Below, piece by piece: positions 26,905 to 35,982 of a stretch of DNA of 64,000 nucleotides. Within the stretch, counting starts at the first letter, position 1. Every line of letters starts with the position of its first letter. Under the pieces are notes generated by a model. That model saw nothing but the letters and a program-made list of their open reading frames with translations. It was not told where the DNA came from and did no database searches. The stretch lies in assembly GCA_964610745.1 (NCBI GenBank), contig CAZSYL010000007.1, positions 32,577 to 96,576 on the forward strand. The letters are read 5' to 3'. Both the position numbers and the translations under genes were made by a program. The stretch is from SHLQ01 sp964610745 (GTDB lineage Bacteria; Actinomycetota; Acidimicrobiia; Acidimicrobiales; SHLQ01).

Positions 26905-27237
26905 GTGGCTGAAAGTAACGGCAGCGTTGCTGCAATGGATCAAACCAAAGCAGCCCAAGCTGAACTCGACCGGCTCCAAGAGCGTGTCCTCGAGCTCGAG
27001 ACCGAGCTCGGGCATCGATCGTGGAACCCCGGCGACTTCTATCGCCTCCCCACGGTCTCGTCTGCTCCAACCGTCGTTGGTCAGGTCGTCACTCTGGCCG
27101 AAAACGGTCGACCCTTTCAGGTTATCGAGGCAGCCGAACCCGATCTGATGGCTTCGGTCCCGACGGTTCGTGAGCTCCGCGCCGGGCTTGCGCCGAACGT
27201 CATTGGTTGTGACGAGCCAACGTGGTGGCCCTTGTAA
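26905..27237 (+). CDS. Small conserved-looking hypothetical protein with coiled coil
   Basis: The 110-residue product is best started at the GTG at 26905, which has AAGGAG six bases upstream; an upstream ATG at 26857 lacks such a site. The N-terminal half is a short coiled coil (AQAELDRLQERVLELETEL), the rest is compact and ends with CDEPTWWPL. No family is recognised. It follows the two-component system by 84 bases and may be co-regulated. Confidence 0.6.
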   Translation: MAESNGSVAAMDQTKAAQAELDRLQERVLELETELGHRSWNPGDFYRLPTVSSAPTVVGQVVTLAENGRPFQVIEAAEPDLMASVPTVRELRAGLAPNVIGCDEPTWWPL

Positions 27238-27262
27238 GGATGCCTGGTTGAGCTGGGCTCGA

Positions 27263-28114
27263 TCAGCTCGCAGGCCAGTCGTGGTCGACGATGAAACCGC
27301 GCTCAGTCTCCAGGTGAGGCGCGGCCTCGTCGCGAATGCTCACCATCAACGGATGACCGCCTCGGCCAAAGTCTGCGGTCTTTGAGCGCCCCGAGTTCAG
27401 CGGTGCGTTGAAGTGCGCGTCCATCTGGTCTTCGAGCTCGCCAAAGCTGAGCACCAAAGTTGGTTCAACGGGCGCGAGCCAGTGAGGCCTCTGCACGATG
27501 AGGTAGACCTTCCCGGGTGAGTTCAAGTCGTCGAGTTCGTGAACGTAGTTCCAGAACCCGCGGCCGTGATCGGGGTCCAGTCGTTCCGGCGGGGTCGCGC
27601 TGCTTTGTTGCGTGTGGTAGAAGATCATCCCGCGAACAAAGCCCTCTCGGCGGTCGATGCCGTCGACGCGTCCGACGCTCGCGGACAGCTGCTGATCGAA
27701 GAGTTTGGCGATCTTGTGCTCAAAGTTGTCACGAGCATTGGGACCGAGATACTCGCTCGGCTCGGTACCGGGAGCGTGAAGGTAGAACTTGACCGATGCC
27801 TCATTGTGCACGAGCTGAGCAGCATCGTCGCGGTAGAGAAAGTCAAGCTCTCCCACGGTCACGTTTCCTTCCTTCAGCTGCATCCCAGTAGCGACGACGT
27901 CGACCTTGCGGACATGGCTCAGCCAGAAGTGGAGGAGATGCTCAAAGTAGCGGCCGACCGACGAACCGGTGGTACGCGTAGCAAGAAAGTGTTCGAGGTG
28001 TGCCTCGTCGATGTCGTGCACGTCGATCGGGGCGGCGGATGCGACGTTCGCCCCGCGGATGAGCGATGGTGAATTCACGACCCAACACAGGTCGCGGGCT
28101 GCTTGGGACGCCAT
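27263..28114 (-). CDS. DUF1853 family protein
   Basis: The 283-residue protein matches DUF1853: RDLCWVVNSPSL, SVGRYFEHLLHFWL, GELDFLYRDD, EASVKFYLHAPG and YLGPNARDNFEHKIAKLFDQQL. The acidic residues of the GELDF and EASVKFY segments and the Lys resemble a PD-(D/E)xK nuclease-like core; that link is an inference. No enzymatic role is established. It begins 2 bases after trhO ends and is probably co-transcribed with it. Confidence 0.8.
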   Translation of the reverse strand: MASQAARDLCWVVNSPSLIRGANVASAAPIDVHDIDEAHLEHFLATRTTGSSVGRYFEHLLHFWLSHVRKVDVVATGMQLKEGNVTVGELDFLYRDDAAQLVHNEASVKFYLHAPGTEPSEYLGPNARDNFEHKIAKLFDQQLSASVGRVDGIDRREGFVRGMIFYHTQQSSATPPERLDPDHGRGFWNYVHELDDLNSPGKVYLIVQRPHWLAPVEPTLVLSFGELEDQMDAHFNAPLNSGRSKTADFGRGGHPLMVSIRDEAAPHLETERGFIVDHDWPAS

Positions 28115-28116
28115 TT

Positions 28117-29028
28117 CTAGCCCTCGTTGGTGGTGTCGAAGTCACCACGTTCCATAGCGAGCAGTATCTGACGATGCCGTTCCCTCAGGCGTGTAGCGCG
28201 AGCCTCGTCGTTCGAAGCGATGCACGCAGCACAACTCACGCCTTCTTCATAGCCTTCGGTCATTCGGTCGTCGTGGTCGAGCGCGCGACGACAGCCACGG
28301 CAGATGGTGTAGTCGCCCGGCTGCAGGTCGTGATCGACCGTTACCCGTTCGTCGAACACGAAACATTCACCTCGCCACAAGGACTCGGCGGGTTCGACGT
28401 CTTCCAGATATTGCAGAATTCCACCCTTCAGGTGGAAGACCTCACCGAAACCCTGATCGAGCATGTATGCCGAGGCCTTCTCGCAGCGAATCCCCCCGGT
28501 GCAGAACATCGCGATCTTCGCGTGCTTGGCCGGGTCGAGGGTCCCGACGAATTGGGCGAACTCGGTGAACGACTCGGTGTCCGGGTCGACCGCATTCTCG
28601 AAGGAGCCGATCGAGACCTCTTCGCGATTGCGGGTGTCGATGACAAGGATCTCAGGATCGGAGATCACTGCGTTCCAGTCGCTTGGCTCGACATACGTGC
28701 CGACCCGGGTTGTGGGATCGACCGGCTGGCGGAAGGTGACGATCTCACTCTTGAGGCGAACCTTCATCCGTCGGAACGGAGCGGTGTCGCTCATCGACTC
28801 CTTGATTTCTAGGTCAGCGAGTCGTTCGTCAGAGCGCAACCATCCAATGACGTTGTCGGTCGCCTCTCGGGAAGCTGCCACCGTTCCGTTGATTCCCTCC
28901 GGGGCCAGCAGAATGGAGCCGCGCATGCCAGCGTCGTCGCACACGCGGAGAAGTTGATCTCGAAACGTTGTGTGATCGGGCATCGGTACGAACTTGTAGA
29001 ACGCGGACACGATGGTTTGTTCGGTCAT
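28117..29028 (-). CDS. trhO: tRNA uridine-34 hydroxylase (rhodanese family)
   Basis: The 303-residue protein has the YceA/TrhO layout: an N-terminal ferredoxin-like domain with LLAPEGINGTVA, a rhodanese domain with the active loop CTGGIRCEKAS (Cys177, Cys183), and a C-terminal Cys-rich tail (CRGCRRAL, CAAC) that may bind metal. TrhO catalyses oxygen-dependent hydroxylation of U34 to ho5U in tRNAs (known for E. coli). The ATG at 29028 is preferred over the GTG one codon upstream. It precedes the DUF1853 gene. Confidence 0.92.
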   Translation of the reverse strand: MTEQTIVSAFYKFVPMPDHTTFRDQLLRVCDDAGMRGSILLAPEGINGTVAASREATDNVIGWLRSDERLADLEIKESMSDTAPFRRMKVRLKSEIVTFRQPVDPTTRVGTYVEPSDWNAVISDPEILVIDTRNREEVSIGSFENAVDPDTESFTEFAQFVGTLDPAKHAKIAMFCTGGIRCEKASAYMLDQGFGEVFHLKGGILQYLEDVEPAESLWRGECFVFDERVTVDHDLQPGDYTICRGCRRALDHDDRMTEGYEEGVSCAACIASNDEARATRLRERHRQILLAMERGDFDTTNEG

Positions 29029-29218
29029 CACATCAGGGGCGCTTCTGGGTACGGCACACCTCTCCAGTATGGAACCTCGAGCCTTGAGCTCATCACATTC
29101 CAGCGTCGCTGTGAGAACTAGTTCCTATGAACCCCCTCCTACGGGCTGGCCAAGTTGACTCCCACGGCACTTCTGCGCGTCCGGTCCAGTCCGTACCTTT
29201 CAGTGCGGGGGGAGAACT

Positions 29219-30343
29219 GTGACCGGAGCCACATCTGCAAGTGCGCGCGACGCGGAGGACGAAGAGATCTCCTTCGGGTTGCTGAACCTGACCCCGGATC
29301 AGATCGTCCGGCTTCGAAAGGTACCAAAGCTCATCGGTATGGCCTTTGCAGGCTTTGTTGCGTTGTGGATTGTCTTTCTCGCCGACCGAGAGTGGACCAC
29401 GGCAACGTCGGCTGGCTCGGCAATCTCTGAACCGGGTGAGTTCATCGTCACCCTGCTCGACGGGTTGACCATCGCTGGGTTGTTCTTCGTGGTGGCTAGC
29501 GGGTTCACGCTGATCTTTGGCCTTATGCGCACGGTCAACATGGCCCACGGTGCGTTCTTCTTGCTGTCTGCCTATATCGCCCTCACGTTGCAACAACGCT
29601 TGATCGGCAAGACACAGAACGTTCAGCCCGAAGATGTGTCGCTCATCAACTGGTTCATTCCACTCATCGTCGGAGCTGCGGTCGCTGCGGCGATCGGTGT
29701 GGTCGTCCAGCAGCTCTTCCTCAAGTGGAACCAGGGCCAAGACCTTCGTCAGGCGATCATCACCATCGCGGTGACCGTTATCCTCGCCGACCAGATGTTG
29801 GCCGAGTACGGCGGCCTTGCCCAGCGCATGGTGTGGCCCGGAGACGTCGTCCGATTCTTCGAGATCTTCGGCGAGCGATACGCGCTCAGCCGTCTCTTTA
29901 TGTTCGGCGTATCGGTTGTGGTGGGCGTGCTGCTCTACCTCTGGCTGAACAAGACCCGAATGGGCATGGTCATTCGCGCTGGGGTGGACGACGAAAAGAT
30001 GGTTCGTGCGCTCGGAATCAATATCGCCGTCGTGTTCGGAATCACGTTCTTTATCGGCAGCTTTCTCGCCGGCCTCGGCGGGGCGATGGGAGCATCCTTT
30101 TCCGGTGTCGCAGTCGGTACCGATGGTCAGTGGCTTCTCAATTCATTGGTCGTCGTGATCATCGGGGGTCTCGGATCGCTCCGAGGCGCTGTTGCTGGAT
30201 CGCTTCTCTATGGCCTGGTCACGACATTTGCACCGGCATATCTGCCAGTCGACTTCACGTTCCTTTCGATCATCTTCACCTTCGTGGTTCTGGCTATTGT
30301 CCTCGCCGTTCGTCCGGCTGGTCTGTACGGGAGCGTCGACTAG
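29219..30343 (+). CDS. livH: Branched-chain amino-acid-type ABC permease, LivH-like
   Basis: The 374-residue permease has about eight membrane segments and the LivH signature TLIFGLMRTVNMAHGAFFLL and RTRMGMVIRAGVDD-like loop (NKTRMGMVIRAGVDDEKMV). A polar N-terminal extension of about 45 residues precedes the first segment, longer than typical. It starts at a GTG behind GGGGGGAGAA. It opens a five-gene Liv-type importer. Substrates of this class include branched-chain amino acids, urea, amides and aromatic acids; the downstream genes point to a carbohydrate-related compound. Confidence 0.88.
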   Translation: MTGATSASARDAEDEEISFGLLNLTPDQIVRLRKVPKLIGMAFAGFVALWIVFLADREWTTATSAGSAISEPGEFIVTLLDGLTIAGLFFVVASGFTLIFGLMRTVNMAHGAFFLLSAYIALTLQQRLIGKTQNVQPEDVSLINWFIPLIVGAAVAAAIGVVVQQLFLKWNQGQDLRQAIITIAVTVILADQMLAEYGGLAQRMVWPGDVVRFFEIFGERYALSRLFMFGVSVVVGVLLYLWLNKTRMGMVIRAGVDDEKMVRALGINIAVVFGITFFIGSFLAGLGGAMGASFSGVAVGTDGQWLLNSLVVVIIGGLGSLRGAVAGSLLYGLVTTFAPAYLPVDFTFLSIIFTFVVLAIVLAVRPAGLYGSVD

Positions 30344-31399
30344 ATGACCGGCCGTAACATCGCCGTTGCGCTCGGCGGACTCTTCTTTCTTCTCGCTCCG
30401 TTGTTCGGAACCGACTTCTTCATCGACTTCGTACTCACCCGGACGCTCATGCTCGGCCTTGCTGCGTCGACGATTGTCTTCCTCTCCGCCTATGGCGGAA
30501 TGGACTCGCTGGCTCAATGGCTGATCTTTGGCATCGCTGGCTTTGCGTACGGGAACATGGTCGCTGATAGCGGTCGAGGCCTGACGCTCGGTTGGAATCC
30601 GTGGCTTGCCATCCCGATCGCGATCATCATCTGCACGCTCGTCTCGCTGCTGTTGGGGGCGGTTGGAGCACGATCGACCGGCATCTATTTTTTAATGTTG
30701 ACGCTCACCTACGCGGTGATTGGTTTCTTCTTCTTTGGACAGGTGACGACGTTCTCGGGCTTCGGGGGCATGACCGGCATTGATCCACCTGGCTTCTTCG
30801 ATCAGGAACCGAAGCGCCTGTACTATGCCGCGCTGCTTCTATCCGCGCTCGGTTACATCGGCTTTCGCGCCGTGGCCGTAACACCGTTTGGTATCGCGCT
30901 TCAGGGTGTCCGCGATGATCCGGTTCGGATGGCGTCGCTTGGCTTTAACGTGCAGCTCCATCGCGCGCTCGCGTTCACGTTGGCTGGATTTGTGGCCGCA
31001 TTTGCTGGCCTGCTCAATATCTGGTGGAACGGGCAGATCGACCCCACCGGCATCGCTATCTCGCCAACGCTCGATTTGTTCATCATCGCCGTCATCGGTG
31101 GCATCCTTCGCCTCGAAGGCGCCTGGCTCGGAGCGTTCGTTTTCCTCGCCGCGAACATCTACCTGCGCGATATCCCAGGCCTTGGAAGCCTCGGCGGTGT
31201 TCTCGAAAGTCGCATTTTCGCTGAAGACCGATTCAACACGGTCATCGGCATCGTGCTGCTCATCATCATGGTCGTCTCGCCTGACGGGCTCGCCGGAATT
31301 TTCGGTCGGCTCGGCGGATCGGGAGGTAAGTCGAAACTCGAAGTCAAAAAGTCCACGGGTTCCGAAGAGCTGCCTACAACAGCTCACGCACAGCAATAG
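30344..31399 (+). CDS. livM: Branched-chain amino-acid-type ABC permease, LivM-like
   Basis: The 351-residue permease has about ten membrane segments and LivM motifs (GARSTGIYFLMLTLTYA, VRDDPVRMASLGFN, WNGQIDPTGIAISPTLDL, GGILRLEGAWLGA). It begins directly after the livH stop, so translation is coupled. The C-terminal tail is Ser/Lys-rich. It forms the membrane heterodimer with the LivH-like subunit. Confidence 0.9.
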   Translation: MTGRNIAVALGGLFFLLAPLFGTDFFIDFVLTRTLMLGLAASTIVFLSAYGGMDSLAQWLIFGIAGFAYGNMVADSGRGLTLGWNPWLAIPIAIIICTLVSLLLGAVGARSTGIYFLMLTLTYAVIGFFFFGQVTTFSGFGGMTGIDPPGFFDQEPKRLYYAALLLSALGYIGFRAVAVTPFGIALQGVRDDPVRMASLGFNVQLHRALAFTLAGFVAAFAGLLNIWWNGQIDPTGIAISPTLDLFIIAVIGGILRLEGAWLGAFVFLAANIYLRDIPGLGSLGGVLESRIFAEDRFNTVIGIVLLIIMVVSPDGLAGIFGRLGGSGGKSKLEVKKSTGSEELPTTAHAQQ

Positions 31400-31424
31400 A
31401 ACAATCAAAATAGGGGGAAACCAC

Positions 31425-32921
31425 ATGTCAGTGAAATTACGGAAGTTGCTTCTAGCGCTTCTGGCTCTCACGTTGCTCGCAACAGCGTGCTCCAGTTCCG
31501 GCGATGGCGACACGGCCACCGGAGATGATGTCGAAGAGCCAGCAGACGACGGCGGTGGCGATGATGATGGCGGCGATGACGCCGATGGCGGTGACGACGA
31601 CATCGTCCGTCTCGGAATCATGGGCGAGTGCGAAGGAGCCTTCGGTGGATTTGCCGAAGACGTTGCAGCCGGAGCCATCCTCTCGATGGTGGAGCTCGCA
31701 GGAGCTGAAGTGTCCTCGCCGACGAGTGCGCTCGAAGGATTCACCGGCGCCGAAATTGCCGGCGTGCCAATCGAGCTAGTTGGAATCGCCTGCGGCGATG
31801 ACACTGCCGACACCGCAATTCAGGAGATTCGTACCCTGGTCGAACAGAACAACGCAAACGTCGTTCTCGGACCGCTCTCGGGCGATGAGGGCATCGCTAT
31901 TGCTAACTATGCACTCGACAACCCCGGGGTCACCTTCATCAACGGTATTTCCGGAGCACAGGACACCACCCTGTCGATTCAAGCTCCGAACTTCTTCCGT
32001 TTCAACGGTGACGGTGCTCAGTGGAACGCAGGCATCGGCGATGCGCTGTTCAACGAGGCCGGCTGGGAAACCGCAGCCGTGATCGCCGATGACTACGGCT
32101 TTGGTTGGACATCAGCCGCGGGCTTTGTTGCTGACTTCTGCGCCGCAGGTGGCAGCATTGTTTCACAGGTGTTCCCACCGCTCGGCACGACCGACTACTC
32201 GTCATTTGTGCAGCAGCTTCCCGACACCGACGAAGTTGATGGCTACTTCTGGGTTGTTGGCGGCACCGGCACCAACGCATCACTTGAGGCGTTCGTGAAC
32301 GCAAAGGGCGATCTCGTTGGTGACGCACACGCAGGCAACCTGTTCTTCAACGCAGGTCTCGCCGAAGCGCTTGGTCCGAACATCTCCGGTGCATGGGTTG
32401 GTGGCTTTGCTTCCCTCCCAGGCGACATCACCACGCCCGAGATCGAGGCATACCTCGCGAGTGCAGATGCGACGTGGGAGACGCTTCCAGGTGCCCTTTC
32501 CGGTAACGAACCTGCTCCTCCATCGACCGCACTGGGCTTTGGCTTCGCCTACGGCTTTTACACCGCAGGAACGGCCTTTGGTACAGCGCTCGCAAACGTC
32601 GACGGTGACCTCAGCAACAACCACGAAGCACTCCGCGCCGAGTTGTCGAGTCTCACGCTCGATCTTCCGTACGGATCTGTAAGCCTCGACGAGAACCGTC
32701 AGGGCATTGTGGATACCTTCGTTGCTCAGTTGACCACCGATGACGACGGCAACGTCGTGCAGGAGACTCGCTTCATCGTCCCCGGCGTCGACCAGACCTT
32801 CGGCGGAACCTTCTCTGAGGACACCGATCCTCCAGAGCGTGACAATGTCCCTTGCGAGCAGCGTGACCTCCCCTGGCAGGGCAACGCTATTCCAGTTGTG
32901 GACGGCGTACTGCAGGAGTAA
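31425..32921 (+). CDS. livK: Liv-type substrate-binding lipoprotein
   Basis: The 498-residue protein starts at the ATG at 31425 behind AGGGGGAAA. It has a signal peptide with a lipobox (LLATACSSS) and a low-complexity Asp/Gly linker of about 35 residues that should hold the domain off the membrane. The mature part is a type I periplasmic-binding fold (IVRLGIMGECEGAFGGFAED, LVEQNNANVVLGPLSGDEG, ATIADDYGFGW-like GWETAAVIADDYGFG). It is longer than typical LivK by about 100 residues. It captures the substrate outside the membrane for livHMGF. Confidence 0.9.
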   Translation: MSVKLRKLLLALLALTLLATACSSSGDGDTATGDDVEEPADDGGGDDDGGDDADGGDDDIVRLGIMGECEGAFGGFAEDVAAGAILSMVELAGAEVSSPTSALEGFTGAEIAGVPIELVGIACGDDTADTAIQEIRTLVEQNNANVVLGPLSGDEGIAIANYALDNPGVTFINGISGAQDTTLSIQAPNFFRFNGDGAQWNAGIGDALFNEAGWETAAVIADDYGFGWTSAAGFVADFCAAGGSIVSQVFPPLGTTDYSSFVQQLPDTDEVDGYFWVVGGTGTNASLEAFVNAKGDLVGDAHAGNLFFNAGLAEALGPNISGAWVGGFASLPGDITTPEIEAYLASADATWETLPGALSGNEPAPPSTALGFGFAYGFYTAGTAFGTALANVDGDLSNNHEALRAELSSLTLDLPYGSVSLDENRQGIVDTFVAQLTTDDDGNVVQETRFIVPGVDQTFGGTFSEDTDPPERDNVPCEQRDLPWQGNAIPVVDGVLQE

Positions 32922-32927
32922 TGCCGA

Positions 32928-32970
32928 TCGATTTCGCCCGGCCGGGCCCCTTCCCGGCCGGCGAGATCGA
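32928..32970 (+). terminator. Strong hairpin between livK and livG (attenuator or RNA-stabilising stem)
   Basis: The arms 32928-32946 and 32953-32970 form an almost perfect stem of about 18 pairs, with one wobble and one bulged C, closed by a CCCCTT loop. No T-tract follows, so it is more likely a partial terminator or a 3' stabiliser that raises livK output over the ATPases, as often seen behind binding-protein genes. Confidence 0.65.
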
Positions 32971-33057
32971 CTTCGATTCAACCTGGCCGTCCGGGCGTAC
33001 AAGCGGGTTCCCCCGGCGGCCACCTTACGAGAACTATCAGGAGATACGAGACCGATC

Positions 33058-33846
33058 ATGAGCACCCACCCACCCGATATCGAGGAGAAGACCGGCAGCG
33101 CCGGATCGACGCTCCTCCACCTCGAATCGGTGAAGGTTGCCTTTGGTGGTCTACTCGCTCTGGGCGGCATCGATCTCGATGTTGTGCGGGGCGAGCGCCT
33201 GGCAGTTTTAGGACCGAACGGTGCAGGCAAAACCACACTGTTCAACGCGATTGCGGGAGATATCACGCCGACCGAGGGTTCGGTCACGATCAAGGGCATC
33301 GATGTCACGTCCATGCCATCGAGGCTCCGCCCTCGGCTCGGTGTAGCCCGTACCTACCAAAAGACCAGGTTGTTTGGCGGGCTCACCGTCGAGGACAACC
33401 TGTATCTGGCACAGACCGGCAAGTTGGGTCGACACCTGTCGCTTCGCCGAAGCGCAGCCGATAAGGAATTGCGCGCGAAGGGACGTGAAGCCGGTGAACG
33501 AGTCTGGCTGCAGGACCAGCTCGATAACCCGGTTGCCGATCTCTCGCACGGACAGCAACGTCAGCTTGAGATCGGGATCGCGCTCGTGACGAACCCCGAT
33601 CTCATCATGCTGGACGAACCCGCTTCGGGGCTTTCCCGCGGCGAGCGTGAGCGTCTGATCGATCTGTTGCTCAACCTGCCACGGGACGCAACGATGCTGC
33701 TGATCGAACATGACATGGACGTGGCCCTTTCGGTCTCGGATCGTGTAGTTGTGATGGCCGACGGACTCACCGTCGCCACCGGAACCCCCGAAGAGATACG
33801 TGAGAACCCTCTCGTCCATGCGATCTACCTGGGGACGGAGGGATAG
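33058..33846 (+). CDS. livG: Liv-type ABC ATPase, LivG-like
   Basis: The 262-residue ATPase has Walker A (GPNGAGKTT), the LivG segment GVARTYQKTRLFGGLTVEDNL, signature LSHGQQRQLEIGIAL, Walker B (LIMLDEPASGLSRGE) and the switch His (LLIEHDMDVALSVSDRVVVM). The start at 33058 was chosen because the upstream open frame runs through the hairpin. It overlaps the livF start by 1 base. Confidence 0.93.
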   Translation: MSTHPPDIEEKTGSAGSTLLHLESVKVAFGGLLALGGIDLDVVRGERLAVLGPNGAGKTTLFNAIAGDITPTEGSVTIKGIDVTSMPSRLRPRLGVARTYQKTRLFGGLTVEDNLYLAQTGKLGRHLSLRRSAADKELRAKGREAGERVWLQDQLDNPVADLSHGQQRQLEIGIALVTNPDLIMLDEPASGLSRGERERLIDLLLNLPRDATMLLIEHDMDVALSVSDRVVVMADGLTVATGTPEEIRENPLVHAIYLGTEG

Positions 33847-34553
33847 TGGCTCCGCTCCTCGAGATCGAGGGCCTCTGTGCTGGCTACGGCTCTTCGCAGG
33901 TGCTCGACGAGCTGTCGCTCACGATGGGACAGGAAGCCGTCTCGGTCGTGGGTCGAAACGGGATGGGCAAGACGACGCTGTGCAACACGTTGATGGGGCT
34001 CGTCGAGCCTCGCGCGGGCACGATCACGTTCGACGGTCAGCGCATCGATGGGCTCGTGCCCGAAAAGGTAGCCAAGGCAGGCATTGCTTACATCCCGCAA
34101 GGACGCCGGCTGTTTCCGTCGCTCACTGTCGATGAACATCTCCGAATGCTCGAAAAAGGAACTCGCGGAAAGCGCTGGACGCCAGAGGCGGTCTACGAGC
34201 TGTTCCCCCGACTGGCCGAACGCAAGAAGAACGGGGGAGCACAGCTATCGGGAGGCGAACAGCAGATGCTCTCGGTGGGTCGTGCGCTGCTGCTCAACGC
34301 AAAGCTCTACCTGATGGACGAGCCGTCTGAGGGTCTGGCTCCAACGATCGTCGACGATCTCATCGCAGCCGTCGGGAAATTGATCGATGAGGGCAGCGCA
34401 GTTCTCATCGTCGAACAAAACCTCCGCGCTGCCACCTCCATGGCTGAGCGCCAACTCATCGTCGTCTCAGGTCGTATCGAACACGAAACAACCGCTGCGA
34501 CTCTCCGCGACGATGCGTCACTACAAAAGCAGTACCTGGGCGTTGACGCCTGA
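33846..34553 (+). CDS. livF: Liv-type ABC ATPase, LivF-like
   Basis: The 235-residue ATPase has Walker A (GRNGMGKTT), the LivF segment IAYIPQGRRLFPSLTVDEHL, signature LSGGEQQMLSVGRAL, Walker B (LYLMDEPSEGLAP) and VEQNLRAA. The start is a GTG overlapping the livG stop by one base. It ends about 60 bases before the assembly gap and completes the importer. Confidence 0.93.
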   Translation: MAPLLEIEGLCAGYGSSQVLDELSLTMGQEAVSVVGRNGMGKTTLCNTLMGLVEPRAGTITFDGQRIDGLVPEKVAKAGIAYIPQGRRLFPSLTVDEHLRMLEKGTRGKRWTPEAVYELFPRLAERKKNGGAQLSGGEQQMLSVGRALLLNAKLYLMDEPSEGLAPTIVDDLIAAVGKLIDEGSAVLIVEQNLRAATSMAERQLIVVSGRIEHETTAATLRDDASLQKQYLGVDA

Positions 34554-34561
34554 TCTCAAAC

Positions 34562-34771
34562 ACACCATCAACAAGACACCATCAACAAGACACCATCAAG
34601 ACGAAGGAGGGTGATGNNNNNNNNNNNNNNNNNNNNNNNNNNNNNNNNNNNNNNNNNNNNNNNNNNNNNNNNNNNNNNNNNNNNNNNNNNNNNNNNNNNN
34701 NNNNNNNNNNNNNNNNACACCATCAACAAGACACCATCAACAAGACACCATCAAGACGAAGGAGGGTGATG
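34562..34771 (+). repeat. Identical 55-base contig ends flanking the gap; internal 14-base tandem units
   Basis: Bases 34562-34616 and 34717-34771 are identical. Each copy contains the unit ACACCATCAACAAG twice and then a partial third unit, followed by a Shine-Dalgarno-like AAGGAGG and the start of the next gene. Confidence 0.95.
34617..34716. other. Assembly gap, exactly 100 N
   Basis: Exactly 100 undetermined bases. Because the sequences on either side are identical for 55 bases, the true genome probably lacks this gap and the ends overlap, leaving livF and the oxidoreductase gene about 60 bases apart. Confidence 0.9.
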
Positions 34772-35947
34772 AGTTCACCTCTTAACATTGGCCTGATCGG
34801 CACAAAGTTCATGGGTCGCGCACACTCGAACGCGTGGCTCAACGTCGGGAAGTTCTTTGGCGAGGGCGCGTCCGCCGCGCTGCACACGGTTGCCGGCCGA
34901 AACGCGCAAGACCTGGCAGAGTTCGCTCATGCCTGGGGTTGGGCAAACACGACCACGTCGCTCGACGACATGTTCTCAAATCCTGAGATCGATCTGGTCG
35001 ACGTGGCCACGCCCAACAATGTTCACGCCGAGCAGGCAATCGCTGCGCTCGAGGCCGGTAAGCACGTCGTCAGCGAGAAACCCCTCGCCGGCACTCTCGC
35101 CGACGCTGAGGCAATGGTGGCAGCTGCTGAAAAGGCCGAGGGTCAGACCTTCGTCTGGTACAACTACCGACGGGTGCCCGCAGTTGCGCTGGCACATCGT
35201 CTCGTTAAAGAAGGTGCGCTTGGGCGCATCTATCACGCTCGCGCCAGCTACCTCCAGAGTTGGGGAGGTCCCGATACGCCGCTGCTTTGGCGTTTCCAGG
35301 GTGATATCGCCGGCTCTGGAGCACACGGTGATCTCAACGCGCACATCATCGACGCGGTTCGCTTCGTGACGGGAGAGGAAATCACATCGGTCGAAGGTGC
35401 CATCGAAGAGACCTTCATCACCGAACGCGACGTCCTTGGCGACAATGCCGGAGGCGAGATTGCAGGTGCAGGCGCTGCTACCGGCGGCGCAAAGGCGCAG
35501 AGCACGGTAGATGACGCGGTCGCATTTCTTTCCCGGCTGAGCGGAGGGGGCATTGCATCCTTCGAAGCAACCCGCCTGGCGACTGGCTATCACAACGCCA
35601 ACAGGTTCGAGATACACGGTGAGAATGGAGCCCTCCGCTTCGACTTCGAACGAATGAACGAGCTCGACTTCTATGACGCGAGCGGCTCAGGTCGCACTGC
35701 TGGTTGGACCACGATCGACGTGACACGCGGCGGCGACGAGCATCCATATGCCGATGCCTGGTGGCCAGACAGTCACGGACTGGGCTACGAACACAGCTTC
35801 GTGAATCAAGCATCCGACATCGTCACGATGCTCGGAGGTGGCGCACCTCAGGTGCCAATGCCCGACTTTGCCGATGCGTTGAAGACCCAAAAGGTTCTTC
35901 ACGCAGCCATCGAATCAGCCCGCAACCGGGCGCCAGTAGCCCTCTAA
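34769..35947 (+). CDS. Gfo/Idh/MocA family oxidoreductase
   Basis: The 392-residue protein has an N-terminal Rossmann fold (IGLIGTKFMGRAHSNAW), the EKP motif (VSEKPLAGT, catalytic Lys about residue 95) and the C-terminal HGDLNAHIIDAVRF with the usual Asp/His pair. Members oxidise sugars, inositols or sugar acids with NAD(P). The ATG at 34769 follows AAGGAGG by 3 bases; a GTG one codon upstream is in frame. It is the first of six same-strand genes with catabolic functions behind the Liv importer. Confidence 0.88.
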   Translation: MSSPLNIGLIGTKFMGRAHSNAWLNVGKFFGEGASAALHTVAGRNAQDLAEFAHAWGWANTTTSLDDMFSNPEIDLVDVATPNNVHAEQAIAALEAGKHVVSEKPLAGTLADAEAMVAAAEKAEGQTFVWYNYRRVPAVALAHRLVKEGALGRIYHARASYLQSWGGPDTPLLWRFQGDIAGSGAHGDLNAHIIDAVRFVTGEEITSVEGAIEETFITERDVLGDNAGGEIAGAGAATGGAKAQSTVDDAVAFLSRLSGGGIASFEATRLATGYHNANRFEIHGENGALRFDFERMNELDFYDASGSGRTAGWTTIDVTRGGDEHPYADAWWPDSHGLGYEHSFVNQASDIVTMLGGGAPQVPMPDFADALKTQKVLHAAIESARNRAPVAL

Positions 35948-35982
35948 CACCAAGAAACCCTGTCCCAGAAAGGACCAGCAGA

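Noticed and set aside
30888..31424. Extension of the LivK frame upstream to 30888
   Set aside because: The added part overlaps livM in another frame; a lipoprotein signal peptide with ribosome binding site begins at 31425.
34562..34771. Long direct repeat as a mobile-element boundary or CRISPR-like unit
   Set aside because: The copies flank a run of exactly 100 N and match assembly overlap; no spacers, transposase or cas genes are present.
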